A stretch of DNA of 64,000 nt from Gymnopilus junonius (Eukaryota; Basidiomycota; Agaricomycetes; Agaricales; Galerinaceae): NCBI GenBank assembly GCA_015501075.1, contig JADNYJ010000055.1:124001-188000 (forward strand), in the 5' to 3' direction. How positions within the stretch are numbered: position 1 is the stretch's first letter; each line of letters begins with the position of its first letter. The notes beneath the pieces were generated by a model, which saw only the letters and a program-made list of their open reading frames with translations, did not search any database and was not told the DNA's origin. The position numbers and the translations under genes were made by a program. This document shows, in pieces, positions 11,082 to 22,896 of this stretch.

Positions 11082-12598
11082 TCATGAAGGCAATTCAACG
11101 GCAATTGCTGGATAGCCACCTGAGGGCCTTCTAAAGAACGGTATCGTCCGTAGATTATCTGGGGTGGGACCTTCAGCGTCCAGCTTTCTCCGCCCTCGAT
11201 CAGTCTGTTTTCAATGAATAGGTATTATGAATTTCTCATTCTGTTTCATGTATGATATTAGATGAGACGGAGATGACTTACGATGCCGGAATTCGCCATT
11301 CCACGTTCGAGGCCCTCCAAGAGCGTACATGCCTTACAGAGAGGATTACTTGACATGTACCCGCATCTTTGGCAAGTTTCTATGAAAGAAAAAAGACATG
11401 AAATTAAATTAATATGAAGACAGGCATAAAATGACATGCAGAACTTACGCTGAACTTTCTGAGTAGCCTTGATCTCTTCTTTAATCTCGAAGGCCTCCCC
11501 TGAGTGTATGATATCAATTATAGCACTAGGTCGGGCTGCTTCTAGATCTTTTAGAAAGGCTCGCGCATGGCCACGATATGCATCCGGTGAATAGATGCAC
11601 TCTGTGGAAAAGTAATCTAGCTTTTTAAAGTACGCATACCTGTTGATTGCAAGAAGGGCAGGTCAGTCGGTAAACCAGTCAGATTGAATGGATGCAAAAG
11701 AAGACGAGAGGGGTCTGGGGATTGGGGTATGAAAGCCAAATTCAAAATGAATGCACATACATCACAATCTCCTTTTCATAGGCGTACTTAAAAGGCTTCG
11801 ATCGACGAATTGTGTCTTCCCCTTGGGTGCATATTGAAGTGCATCTACCTAGCCTCGCGATATCACCGCGCATGACTGACAACGTTTTTACGGTAGATTA
11901 GCTTTTTGGTCTGCAATAAAATCATGCGGAACAAAGACTTACTGTTCATGAGAACAGTTTCTGCGATGTCATCTGCATTATGACCGGTCACGATGTGGTC
12001 CACATTCAACATTGCAGCCCCACGATCGAGTGCTTGTCGTCGGAAAACACCGCAAAAGGTGCAGTTATTCTTTCTCCCTACTTGAGACACGATGGCATCC
12101 ATCGTCCATCCGTATAACTCGCCATAGGACAGAATTTTAAGAGGCATATCGTACTGCTCTTGATTCCTTTTAACGGTCTGAGAATCTCGATTGAGCACGA
12201 CTTTAGCCTAGACAGGGAGAGATTAACAGACCTCTAGAGAATCGTCACGATAACCTGTTATCCCCTCATCTATTGAAAGCAGGAAGAGCTCTAATCCATA
12301 TTGATAGCGTTCATTAAGTGTTTTCATGACATATGCCAGAACTGTGGAATCTGCCTTGCAATCCTGAGGTCAATCCCGAGTAAACCGCTGAATGACGACC
12401 CTCGTTCGCACCTTTGCCACCGGATGCTCCAATTGCAACCCTATCGCCAGGATTGAAGAGCTTTGAGTGGATGATCGTATTGTGAACCTCGGTTTCGAAA
12501 ACGTAGAAGAAGCAATCCCGACAGATCTGTTGGCCGGTTTTTGGGCGCTTTAACATGGACTTCGCTTTCAGGCAAAGCGCACAGCTCCGAGGCGCCAT
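11082..12598 (-). CDS. CTU1: Cytoplasmic tRNA 2-thiolation protein 1 (CTU1/NCS6)
   Basis: Seven exons (12598-12412, 12350-12232, 12177-11943, 11875-11761, 11639-11449, 11379-11282, 11204-11082) give 355 residues in frame, the usual family length. The protein opens with a CxxC pair (CALC) and CRDC. The PP-loop SGGKDST is rebuilt across intron 1. Then come the catalytic/zinc segment [13 protein letters not shown], the [14 protein letters not shown] motif and the C-terminal zinc cysteines [19 protein letters not shown]1 with CTU2/NCS2 uses URM1-delivered sulfur to make the 2-thio group of mcm5s2U at wobble position 34 of Lys, Glu and Gln tRNAs in the cytosol. No defect is visible. For the second intron an alternative acceptor would add 10 in-frame residues. 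It is divergent from the histone-like locus. Confidence 0.95.
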
Positions 12599-13128
12599 GA
12601 TAATTAGCAGAGAACTAGATTCCGCGACGAAGAAATTCAAAGGTGGGGTACAGGATCAACGGTTACATTTGAAATTGACTCTTTTGAGCATGTGATGAGA
12701 CTAATTAAATCACGTGTAACCCACGATAGACGCGTCTCGCTTGGGTGCTGAAATAGCCCTGAAATAGAGGCCGCAAAAAAGTCGTCTCCTCTACTCAGCC
12801 GGAGACATAACCATTCAGCTATATACCTGGTGTTCTAACTAGATAATATGTAAGCAGTCTCTGGAGCTGCTCTAGATGGAGTTCAAGGAACATCAGGCCC
12901 AGGGTTGAACTACTTAAGTATTCTAGTAGACTTGTAATATATTGTGACTGTTTCTGAGTCAACTTAACGAGATAAGCTTTCGACGATAATTTCAATAGGT
13001 TGCCGTAATAGTGGTCCTAGAATATAAAAGGCTGCGCCCTTGATCGTCCCCGGGCCCAATATTCCTGTCTTTATCTCCTCTTATTTCTTTCCTGAGAATT
13101 TACCTCACCCACTGTACGATTAACATCA
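12599..13128. promoter_or_regulatory. Divergent promoter region between CTU1 and the histone H3-like locus
   Basis: This 530-bp interval lies between the CTU1 ATG and the first ATG of the histone-like locus. It holds an ATCACGTG box (12709-12716, the Cbf1-type core), an ACGCGT box (12730-12735), a consensus TATA sequence TATAAAAG (13023-13030) about 100 bp before the rightward ATG, and a pyrimidine-rich leader just before that ATG. These words are seen directly; the factors that bind them in this fungus are inferred from other fungi. Confidence 0.5.
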
Positions 13129-13475
13129 ATGGCTCGTGTCAAGCACCTGGCTAGAAGATACGCAGGTACGTATAATCGTTTCATGTGCATTTATGAAGGT
13201 TAAATGTTAAATATTAAGTATTCGCAGGAGGCTGCGAGGCAGGCTCGCTTCGTACTCCGAATTTTTGGTGCGCAGTTTAAGAAATGTCACATTGCCGGGT
13301 ATCTACATGCAAATCTTTACTTTCTTACAACAGTGCATTTTTCACATTTCTGACAGGATCAGCATCGTAACGCATCAATATTCTCATTTTCTGTAGGCCT
13401 GACAATGAAATCTTCCGCACACAAGCTGAATCGTTGCCAATCATGCACTCGAGGGGGAATATGAATGGTGAGTGG
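13129..13475 (+). pseudogene. Histone H3-like N-terminal tail fragment
   Basis: The first 13 codons read MARVKHLARRYAG, which match the histone H3 start MARTKQTARKSTG at seven of 13 positions. The match holds at DNA level and ends at an intron GTACGT...CGCAG (13166-13227). The next exon begins with AGGCTGCGAGGCAGGCTCGCT, which aligns with gaps to the H3 segment coding for KAPRKQLA. After a further GTAG acceptor near 13397, the words RPDN-EIFR-Q-ES recall [16 protein letters not shown] with a deletion. No single frame links these into a histone. Either this is the 5' part of the locus continuing at 14168, or it is a more decayed tandem H3 copy. The TATA box upstream is intact. Confidence 0.35.
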
Positions 13476-13616
13476 TCAAGAATAAAAGTTATTCTTGAGG
13501 GAGGATTTATTCTCAATCTCACAGTAAGAAGCATGGTGAAGTTGTTGAAAGGAATAGGACAAGTTTCTGGGTGAGGAGATTGGGACGTCCGGATTTGGAA
13601 ATGGCGCCCCCCTGAT

Positions 13617-13634
13617 ACGCGTCGCGTCGCGTCT
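13617..13634. promoter_or_regulatory. Overlapping ACGCGT/CGCGT boxes, identical 18-mer to 247-264
   Basis: ACGCGTCGCGTCGCGTCT occurs here, about 550 bp upstream of the histone-fold exon, and again inside the TIR element. In yeasts such boxes drive S-phase genes through MBF. The link to histone expression here is inference. Confidence 0.35.
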
Positions 13635-14167
13635 CATACAGGCTTAAGCTAAGCTAGCTCTGCATACAATAGAGGTCAATTTCTCACAAAAATGTATCCA
13701 TTAGTCACGTAGCCTTGTCTTGTGCATAGCAAGCTCTGAAAATGAACAGAAAAAAATGACAAACTAATGTCTTCCGATACAACCCGACCAGCACCAATTG
13801 TCGATGACCAGGCATAACTAAAACATCGAAAGTCCTATTTTTTTTTGCATAATCGTGTGCCCAGCATCCCTTTCCATCTGTCTGCAACGTATTTCGGAGG
13901 TCGGTAGAGAATTGAATGTGTTCTGGAGCACGTAAGTTGCACGCGACACCGGGCCCAAATTTCGTGCCGGAAAGTTTGGCTTTGTTTGTCCGGGCATCCC
14001 ACCCCTAGTCGAAGTATGCTTGCTTCGCTCGCAATTAAATCTTCTCCCAGGAGTCAAGGCTCTTTTAGCTGACATGAAGAAAAAAGGCTTCCAACTCAGT
14101 GAAAACTGCATCTAATAACCGTGTATGTCTATTTTTTCCTTCTTTGGGACTCAATTCATAATCCGAG

Positions 14168-14524
14168 CTCAAGCCCCTCGGCCGGCCCGGCACAGTCGCT
14201 CTGCGCGAAATCCGTCGCTTTCAAGCTTCTACCGCTTTGCTCATTCCGAAGGGGCCTTTTCAGAGACTCGTTCGGGAGATCACGAGCCTCTTCAAGGTCG
14301 TTTTCTCGATCCTGCTGCCTTCAATCTTCTGGCTACTAAGAATCGCGCTTTATTCTGTATAGCTTGGTGCACGATTCCGTCCCAACGCGATGGATATCAT
14401 CCAAGAAGCTGCTGAAGCCCATCTCGTCGAAATCTTTGGGTATTCAAACGTCGAGACTGCCCACGCGAAGCGAAAAACTCTGCAGTCCAAGGACCTTGTT
14501 TTAGCATATAAGTTGAGAGGGTAA
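14168..14524 (+). CDS. Divergent histone H3-like protein (histone-fold part)
   Basis: Two short exons (14168-14296 and 14363-14524) with a 66-bp phase-0 intron (GTCGTT...TATAG) encode an uninterrupted H3 histone fold of 96 residues. It reads [30 protein letters not shown], then [21 protein letters not shown] and finally LAYKLRG before TAA. The alphaN and alpha1 segments are nearly canonical. The C-terminal part departs strongly from the usual QLARRIRG end. Loop 1 has no insertion, which argues against a typical centromeric CENP-A, though fungal variants differ. The upstream exon is uncertain: a GTATGT donor at 14124 would join a short basic segment (RKKASNSVKTASNNR), but a stop precedes it. 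This is a divergent H3 variant or a decaying copy; the clean fold and working splice sites favour recent or current function. It lies downstream of the H3-like tail at 13129. Confidence 0.75.
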
Positions 14525-14955
14525 CCATGTGAAGTACCTCGCATAGGCATTTTAGCAGATAACTTATCATCCTTGTGTGCAATTCAAAATTTTATGTTGT
14601 GAATTTCATGGCAACATATGCAAGTAAAGTATAGTGTACACTTGTGAGAGAAATGGGAATCTATCAAATACGTCAAACCAGACTGGATCTCTGTACAACC
14701 CAAAGTAAAATATGTAGCCACGCAGCAGATACCCCAAAAACATGTTTGAAAAAAAAAACCAGTGGGAGAGAGGCTGGGTAAATACAAAGAGAACAAATGT
14801 AAAGGAAAGAGTAGTCACTACCGCCGTCCGTGATCAACTCCAACAGGCGAGGACAGTAATAGTAAAAGAAAAGAAATTAGACCAATTCCAGCAATCTTGA
14901 GGAACAAAGGCCAAACAATCAGAAGGACCAAGATCCCCAAAATTGCCCGGAATCG
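14525..14955. other. Intergenic between convergent gene ends
   Basis: This stretch holds the expected 3' ends of the H3-like gene (+) and the SSK1-type gene (-). Minus-strand frames here are short, hydrophobic and without motifs. Nothing else is recognised. Confidence 0.4.
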
Positions 14956-17900
14956 TCATGGAGAAGGTGAAGGGACATGTATAGCTTCAACTTCCTGGAC
15001 GGGGGAACTGGTTCTGGTTGCAGAATAAATGCTGGACACTTGATCCTCAGTTGATGGTCGCGTAGTACGCCCGAGTTGTCGATTCTTCTGGGGCCAGGTA
15101 TGTGGTGATGTTGGATTAGAACCATTTGCATTTGTGGGCGACGTTAAGGTTGGCATGGGCAATGTGCAAGTTGAATTGGCATTTGCACATTCTCGCTGCG
15201 AAGTCCTTGACTGAGGAGTGCTAGGCTTTGGTGTGTCTATGAGACAAGACAACAACGTCAATAACGTATTGCTCAAACTCAACAACTAAGTTGTCGCACC
15301 ATCTATTACACGAGAGTGAAGACGTTTAGCGAAACAGCCAAGGAAAGGACTGTCAAATTAGTACTGACCATCTTCGACTGACTTTCGTTTAAGAGGATGG
15401 TTGTCCAAAACCTCACGGATAGTTGCCGCATCAAGTGACTGCGATCTCGAAGCATCTCTCGAGGCGGACGTGTCAGCACTTCGGGGTGCAGACCCACTAC
15501 CAGATGCAAAATTAGCAAAGTTACCCGCAGGAGACGCAAGAGCAAGCGCAGCAGCATTGTCCTCCAAAGCACTCGTTGGTTTTCGAGGAGAAGCGGAGAT
15601 GCGCGTCCTCTTGCACAGGGACATGTAACCTTTCTGCCACATTCCGTGCCTGCGCCGCCTGCCCACTCGTCAGAGCCTTGACACCATCCTGCCGAATATC
15701 AGCCCACATTTGAAGGCCTTGATCGATCCCCATTCAATGATTTTGTTATTGAGCCATAGCAATGAGACAGGCTTGGTCAAGAAATCGTTGCAGCCAGCGG
15801 CAAGAGCGGCCACACGATCACTCTGAAGGGATGAAGCAGTGAGGGCAACAATGATGACAGAGGAGCGGTATGGAGAGTTTAAGGATCGTGATTCAGAAGT
15901 AGTCGAGGAAGCTGCAGAGGGAATGGATCTGTCGGACGGTGTATGTCCTTCGTCTGTTGAAGTTGGTGATAAAGGTGGGTAACCAGCTGCTGCATTGGCC
16001 TTTTCCAACCGCCTAATCTCTTTCGTGGCTTGTATGCCATCCATGACTGGCATTTGTATATCCATCTGAAATTAGAAATATCGGCAGGCATCAAGGTGTG
16101 ATACACGACTCGATAAGCATATCACACACCAGAATCAGATGGAATCCTCCAGTACGCCACTTCTGCACCGCTTCTTGTCCATTATTAGCCAAATCGTACT
16201 TAATCTTTTTCCGCCTCATGAAAGTAGAGAGAATGGTTTGGTTGATGGGATTATCTGCCGGTCAAGAAATCATGAGACGCTTGAGAAATAAGGGAATGGA
16301 AACCACTTACCGTCTACAATGAGAACACTAATAGGCGGCACAACGTTATCAGACCCTGTCGCCGCCTTGCCCTTCTTAGTAGATATCACACCCGCATCTT
16401 TCGATTCAACACGTTCACGTTTACTAACCTTCCTCAAGACAGGGCTTTCAGTTCCTTCTGTCGGTGAACCAGCAGTGGGCGTCGAGATCTTCCGAACATC
16501 CTCGCTTGGTCTGCGAGGAACAGGCACGACGATACCACTAGAAGAAGCAATTGGAGATTGTTCCTCCTGAGCCTCTACCAGACTCGCGGAAACAGCTGCT
16601 GCTGAAGCAGAAACAGACGCAGACGGAGAACGTCGAGGCGATGGCCGGGGTGAAGTCTCAACTTTGGTAGCAAGCGCATTCGCTTGATGTAAAGAAGCAA
16701 ATGAAACGTTGCCGTCCTTCTTGCCTCCAGAAGGCACACGCGGCGTCACACTTCTACGAGGAGAGGGCACAGCAAGTTGTCCACGATCCCGCTCCATCGA
16801 ATGGCTTGACACGTTCTTGGGCGTATTCTTACTACGCGGGTGGAAGTATATCCCTGCAGTTTGCCCATCAGGGCTTTGAATGACGAGTCCTGACGATGGA
16901 GATGCTCCAAGGCACTCAGCAGCAGCGGAGAAGTACTCAACATTATCAGGAAGAGCGAGAGGAGAGGGCGGCATAGCTGATGAGATGTTAGAAGCGTTGT
17001 CGGTTGACCGTGTTGAGCGATCTGAATTACTACGGGAACCAGTAGGTCTGTTGCCATTCTTTACTACGGGAGACTGTGTCTGTAATGAACCAGCCGTTTG
17101 ATTCTCATTATTGACGATGACCGGTCCTTCGTGCTCGCTGATAGGTGACCCGAAGAATGAGCTATGCGAATGGGGCACGCTTGGACTCATAGGTGAGGTG
17201 GCAATCGGCATAAACCATGGGTCCACTACAGGTTTTGTGACAGCCGTGTATATTGCAGTCAAAAACCGACGAGGACCTGCGGGTTTTGGGATTATCATGA
17301 CCTCAGGCAGAGGTGTCGATGTCGAAGCATAAGACGCCATCAGAGATTGCATAGCGTCTTTCGCCACTTTGTAATTGGAAAGACTCGTAAAATGCATGAT
17401 GACCACGGGCGAGGGACGGGCTAGATTGTTAATGCCTAGTAGGCGAGCGATTTGCGGAGAAGACCGAGGCCGGTGGTGGGACGATAGCGAAGGACGTTTC
17501 CTTACATTGTTGTACTGAGGTTGGGAATCGAACCTAAGTTCTTGCAGACGCTCTTTCAGTATGTCAACATCATCGTCAATGAAGATAAAATTAGGGGAAG
17601 GAGGCACGGCTGGTCGTGTTTCAGGCTGTTTGGGAGAAGGAGGTGATGGGCCTCCAAATGTACCTAACAAAGGATTAACGAGGATTGTCGCGCTTCGTCC
17701 TGTAAAGAAGATAACTGGTCTGCTATGCCATCCCCCTGACCATCTGGAGAAACATGGTTAACGTCCATACCCCACGCGGTTAAATAACTTGTCAGATGAT
17801 GAGCAAAAGAACCTTTGCATTTGCATAAAGGGTGACTTTCTTTCCTTTCAGGGTTTCTCCAAAGGCTGATAGGCGTTCAATGGTCGGTTCGTCCTGAACG

Positions 17901-19312
17901 CCACCTTCTGGAACATCCTCCTGTACAGAAGAATGCTGTGGCACAGGTACGCGGTCTAGGACAAGTTCGAGTCGCAAGAGCGACCGCTCGTGAAAGCTTC
18001 TGGAGGTGGAAGATCGGTTACCAGAGTGCCGTCAATTTGTCTGAGAATGCGGCGGAGTAGGAGAGAAAAGGAAGGCATAGGTCTAATTTCCGTTGTCACA
18101 ACATCCTTGGGACGGTCTGTATCCTGATGGGTTTCCGAAGGCATAAATTTATGGGAGACTCGTATCCGAATCCGTATAGGTCCGTTTGGAGGAACAGTAC
18201 TCAGCACGTCATCAACAGGAGAAGAACCATCAATTGTATCCATGTTAGAATCTGATGGTATGCTTGGAGCCTGGCTGACCAAAAGTCCAATTTCTATCGA
18301 GTCTCCGCGTTCAGCTGTGCTTAAGACCTGTCTAATAATCTACAAAAGTTGGTCAGATTCACAGAATAACCACATACAGCATGACTGTACTCACATGTGA
18401 AAGTGCAAATGATATTGCACTTTCGTCCCCAGCAACATAGACGTGCTTCAAACCAACATCTCCGTGGTATAGAACTAAATCTACACCAGCCTGGGCTGCA
18501 GCTCCACTCAGCGTATCTCCGACGCACTGCAACATTTCCCCAATGTCGAACTCCATATGCGTATTGCGCTCTTGAGCTACTAATTTAGGTGCAAGAGTCG
18601 TTTCCTTGCCTTCGTTAATACGAGCCATCGGGTGTTCACAGAAAGATGACATATTAGCGGAAAGGTAGTTGATATTCTTCATAGCTGTAAACATAGCCGA
18701 CATGGACGACGTCGGCACAGAGAGTGCACAAGCAGAGAATTGTTCCTTCGCTGGATCTAAAACCTGCGGAGGTGATATTTGCAGCATGGTCTGAATGACA
18801 AGCTGGATTGAATCCGCGAGTTCTACTGAAACTTCCCTCACTTCGTCAGACTGTGCAGAAGGGTTATACGAAGAAGAGTAAGAGGGCCCCGATGGACTAG
18901 GCCGATGGGGGTGTTGAAGTTGGGTGAGTTGGGACGGCAGAGGCATAGAGCGGGTTCGAGTGATGTAAGGCATAGCTTGCGGAAACGATTTCATACGCCC
19001 ATGAGTAAAACTCGACTGGGGCAGCACGGCACCCATGCTTGCCTGACGAGAAGCCTGGGGTAAAGCGACATCTTCACCTGATTCTCCCTCCGACGCACTA
19101 TGAGGTTCATTGTCCGAGCCGCTAGACTCCATGCGCCCATCTTGCTGCTGGTGGGATTGGGAATTTTCCATGACCGAGTTCCGACGACCCTCTGACGGAG
19201 CATACGAGATACTGAACTTGTTGTTCGGTGGTAAGTCGAGAGAGACGCCATCCTGGATAACGCATTCGCCTTCTGCAGTCAGACGAACAGCTGGGAGCTT
19301 TGGCGCACTCAT
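14956..19312 (-). CDS. SSK1: SSK1-type response regulator of the HOG osmostress pathway
   Basis: The protein starts MSAPKLPAVRLTAEGE at 19312 (an in-frame ATG at 19501 adds a less convincing leader). Ser-rich N-terminal sequence leads to the conserved core KGKKVTLYANAK-GSFAHHLTSYL, then FIFIDDDV. The C-terminal receiver domain has all key residues: IVDDNPINQ across an intron, phospho-acceptor Asp in LILMDIQMPVMDG, and Lys in FLTKP. The last exon (15260-14956) is Pro/Ser-rich. In fungi SSK1 takes phosphate from a YPD1-type phosphotransfer protein and controls the SSK2/22 MAPKKK. I see breaks in conserved stretches: one missing base near 17966 (GRSCDS-LVLDR), near 17812 (YANAK-GSF) and near 15731 (GSIKA-LQMWAD), plus a net shift near 15613. 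Introns cannot explain them. They are either assembly deletions or decay. Confidence 0.85.
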
Positions 19313-19578
19313 TGCTACCCTTGATGAGGAGAAAGGGTAAAAGGGATCCAAGAGAGATTCAAGGCAAGACCTGCTGCCGGACTCTGGATTCAAGCAGTCA
19401 GTCCTAGCACGCGACGTTGAGGGACGCGAGGAACGTCGGCAAGCTCTTGAAGGTGTGGAGACAGACAAAGATGGCTCAAACGACGACAAACAAGTTCTCA
19501 ATTCTCAATTTGAATTTTATACACATGCAACAAAAGACATGGAAATGCTAAAAAAATATTATGTACATCCACATCCCA

Positions 19579-22500
19579 TTAATACATCAACTCGACATCG
19601 CCCTACATGCATGAGTCAGTCGAAGGATTCCCAGAAGTAAAAATCACAAAGACAAACCTCAGCAACCAAATCCATGTCGTGGTAGCTAATTCTCTTGCCC
19701 CCGGCTGCCCGAGGATCTTCTTTTGCATCAGGTGGTGGCGGAGGTGGTGGTCCCGTTGGCTGGTTACCGGTGTTCCTACTGTTCCTTCTCATGCTGGAAT
19801 TCCCGCTGACGAGAGCAGTATCTAGCGCCGCGGGGGTAGGTTTTGGAGGAAGTCCAGCACCCGCAGGGATCGCAGTACTCTCACTCGCAAATCCAGCTAT
19901 CCTGTCACTCAATCGCCTTCCTCCACCATCGTCTCGCCTACTACCTGGGTATACTAGCATGTCCCAATGACCATTGGGATAGTACGGCGGGAAACCACCG
20001 CCTGGAGGGAAAGACATGCTCGCACCGTAGTAGCCACGACCATAATCTCCGCTTCCTCCTGGATTGGCTACAGGTCCTTGAATACCAAAAGCTTGAGGTG
20101 GGGCAGTCTGGCTACTAGTGCCAATAGCAGGTGGCGGATGAGCAAATGGTTGGATTCGATGGGGGTCCAAGGCAAAATTGTTGAAGTAAGGAAGCTACCC
20201 GTTACATGAAAAAGCATGATTAGTACCCTGGTTAATGAAAAGTCTCCACCGCGCTTACCTCTTCGAGATTTTTGACCAATTCAGGGTGCTTGTTAGCAAT
20301 GTGCTTCTCGACAAAGGAGGTTGCCTTGAACAATTTTTGACAGGTCTTGCACCGGAACTTGCCTTCGTCTTCTTGTTTAAGATGAGGCTCTACCGTCCTG
20401 CTCAGCTCCCTGTCCGAAGTACAACGTAAGCACAAGACACCAGATCTAACGATATGACCACATACTCTTCATAGCTTTTCCCACCGTAAGCACGAGGATC
20501 AACACCATCCCGATTGATCAACAACGCAATTTTAGAGTCAAGCCATTCGAGCCATCTCTCATCTGCGACAAATGCAAATATAAGCGCTATTCCAAAACAA
20601 CAGGAGAATGGTAACAGACCATTCCGCTTCCAGTCCCTGTTTTCGTGCTTAACTTTCCCATTCTCCTTCTCCTTGATCTTGACCTTGTCATCAGCCGCAT
20701 CCAAGGACATCTCCTTATTCTCGTCTTGATCCTTCTTTTCTTTCTCAGCTTCTGCAACTTTTAGCTCCTCAAGTAGCATCTTTGACAACGGCTTTCGCTC
20801 ATGCTTCACGCATTTGCGCTGTAGCTCCTCAAGGTGGTCAGTGACGACAGCGCAATAATAGCACGCGTGGAAAGCAGCTCGCAAATAAGCGAGGTATAAG
20901 TCAAGAGATACTACAGTCTGGAATTAAAGAGTTCAGCAAAAAATACAACTAAATGGGCTGAAAAACACACCTTTTTTCCGCATAGGCCTTCTCATCATTC
21001 ACATCGACGACACCTTGGTCACGTAAATCAGACATAATTTTCTCAACCCTTCTCTCCACAGCCGCGCTTCCTGACTCTTTGGGCCCAAGATCTTCCTCAT
21101 CTTCCTCCGGTATGTTCATATTGGCATCCTGATCTTCAGTCTTGACTGCTTCGGCCTCCCCCTCCCCGTTCACTGCAGGAGCGGCGGGAGGCGGTTTGAA
21201 TGCATGCAGCTTGACAGCGTGTTCCTCCAGGACAGATGCAAGGACTTTGACATTCTCCAAATCCTTTTCTAACCTATCAGGCCGGCTTGCCACTTCAGGC
21301 GTGTAGCGAACTTTATTTACGAACGGTCGAACATTGTGCGTTACATGCAACTTGAATCCTTCGATCTGTAGAGTGATTAGCTATGCCTCCCGACAAGAAA
21401 GCGAAATAAATAACCTTTTTCTCAGATAGCTCTGCCATAACGGCAGTCATATCAGCATCATCTCGCAATTTGATCCAGCCTGCACGATAGTAGTTGCGTT
21501 TTTGAAGTGGATCTCCAAGGGCAAGATAAACAAAGCCAGGAATGTTTGAAATTGACTATAAATACGGAGTTTAATTGTGAAACTTGAAAGGAGCAAACGG
21601 ATAATTACCTCTTCCAGTTTTGCTCGGCCAATATCAGGAGGAATCGTTCTAATCATGACTTGATTACCTTCAGTCGGAACAGAGATCTCTTCGCCTCGAT
21701 CAGCACGCCTTCTATCAGTAGATGGTTTTCCATTGATATCAGCACGACTAGCATCGTGGTCGCCTGCATCATCATCTACGTCGACATTAAACTGCATATC
21801 ATCATCAGCTGAAGGCTTATTATCTTCCTCCCCTGCAGTATTTCCATCCGGTGCAGCATCACCGTTCGTTTTGTCCTTGACGGGAGTTACGGGTTCCGCC
21901 TCAGGCTCATGTATATCTGGGTCAAATTTGCCCGACTCCAGATCATGAAGGAAAGTGTTTATGCGTCCCTTCCAACCTTCTTTTCTCACGCGTAAGCGTA
22001 GGTTTTCGAATTCTGGCGCTGGGTCATATTTTTCGGCAAACCACGGTGATTTCCTATGATGGTCAAACATGGTTTGAAGCTACAATACGCGGACAAAATT
22101 CAGCCATTGATTCGAAAGCCATTAACAGGAGACAAGAACAAGGTCGTAGAATGATACGGGAATAACATACACATGACGGGAAGCAAGACAAAAAGAAGGA
22201 AAAGACTGACCTGTGATGCAGCAAAGTCTTTCTTGTACTTTTCCCATCGCGCTTTGATGCCATTGCGGGGTTTAGAGCCGTCACCTGCTTCCTGTTCAGC
22301 TGCCTTATCAGCATTATCCTCTTCTGTAGCTTGAGCAGGATAGTAGTAGCGGAACCAGTCAGCATATTGTTTCAGAGAGGCTGGATAGTCGAATGTATGA
22401 GGATCAGGAGGCGCCCGCCTTGAGGGTGGGTAGGAAGATTGATGTCGACGTGGGGATGTGTACCCATGCCGAGAATGTGCGTCTACGACATTAGAATGAG

Positions 22501-22896
22501 CTTCACAGCGCAAGAGAGTAACCGTAAGAGCAAACCGTAGTCATCACTGTATCTTGGCCGAGGGTCGTACCTATCCCTGTCGTAAGGCGACATCGATCTC
22601 CTACGCTTCCTGCCAGCTAAACAAGGACAAATGTTGTTTACATGCCAGCACGACGAGGCTGCACGACACAGATACGTACCTTCGTCAGTGGGAGGAGGAG
22701 TGCGACTTCTTCCACGCCTGTAGTCGTACGGAGGTCGGTCTCGTTCATACGCCCACCTGTCCCTGTCGTAGCCATCCCATTCTGGCCTGAAATCTGGATA
22801 AGTGTCAGGATAGGGCGGTCTGGAGGAATAGCCACGAGGAGAGCGAGAACGCGAACGGCGACTCGGAGGAGGATACGACGAAGACCAGGAAGACAT
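19579..22896 (-). CDS. ARS2/SERRATE-family RNA effector protein
   Basis: The N-terminus (MSSWSSSYPPPSRRSRSRSPRG) is Arg/Ser-rich with many RD/RY pairs. The central segment carries the SERRATE/Ars2 region (FDYPASLKQYADWFRYYYP; HRKSPWFAEKYDP; an RRM-like part with YYRAGWIKL). Near the C-terminus is a C2H2 zinc finger (FRCKTCQKLFKATSFVEKH). The end is RISYHDMDLVAE, an intron at 19603-19657, then a 24-bp last exon reading GDVELMY and stop. That micro-exon restores the usual family ending; reading through the intron gives a false tail. ARS2 links the nuclear cap-binding complex to RNA 3'-end formation, decay and small-RNA pathways. Its partner CBP80 lies 1.6 kb upstream on the same strand, beyond ESF2. 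No frame break is seen. Confidence 0.92.

Noticed and set aside
14168..14524. Centromeric histone CENP-A
   Set aside because: The fold lacks the loop-1 insertion usual for CENP-A and its alpha1 is canonical H3; I keep it as H3-like only.
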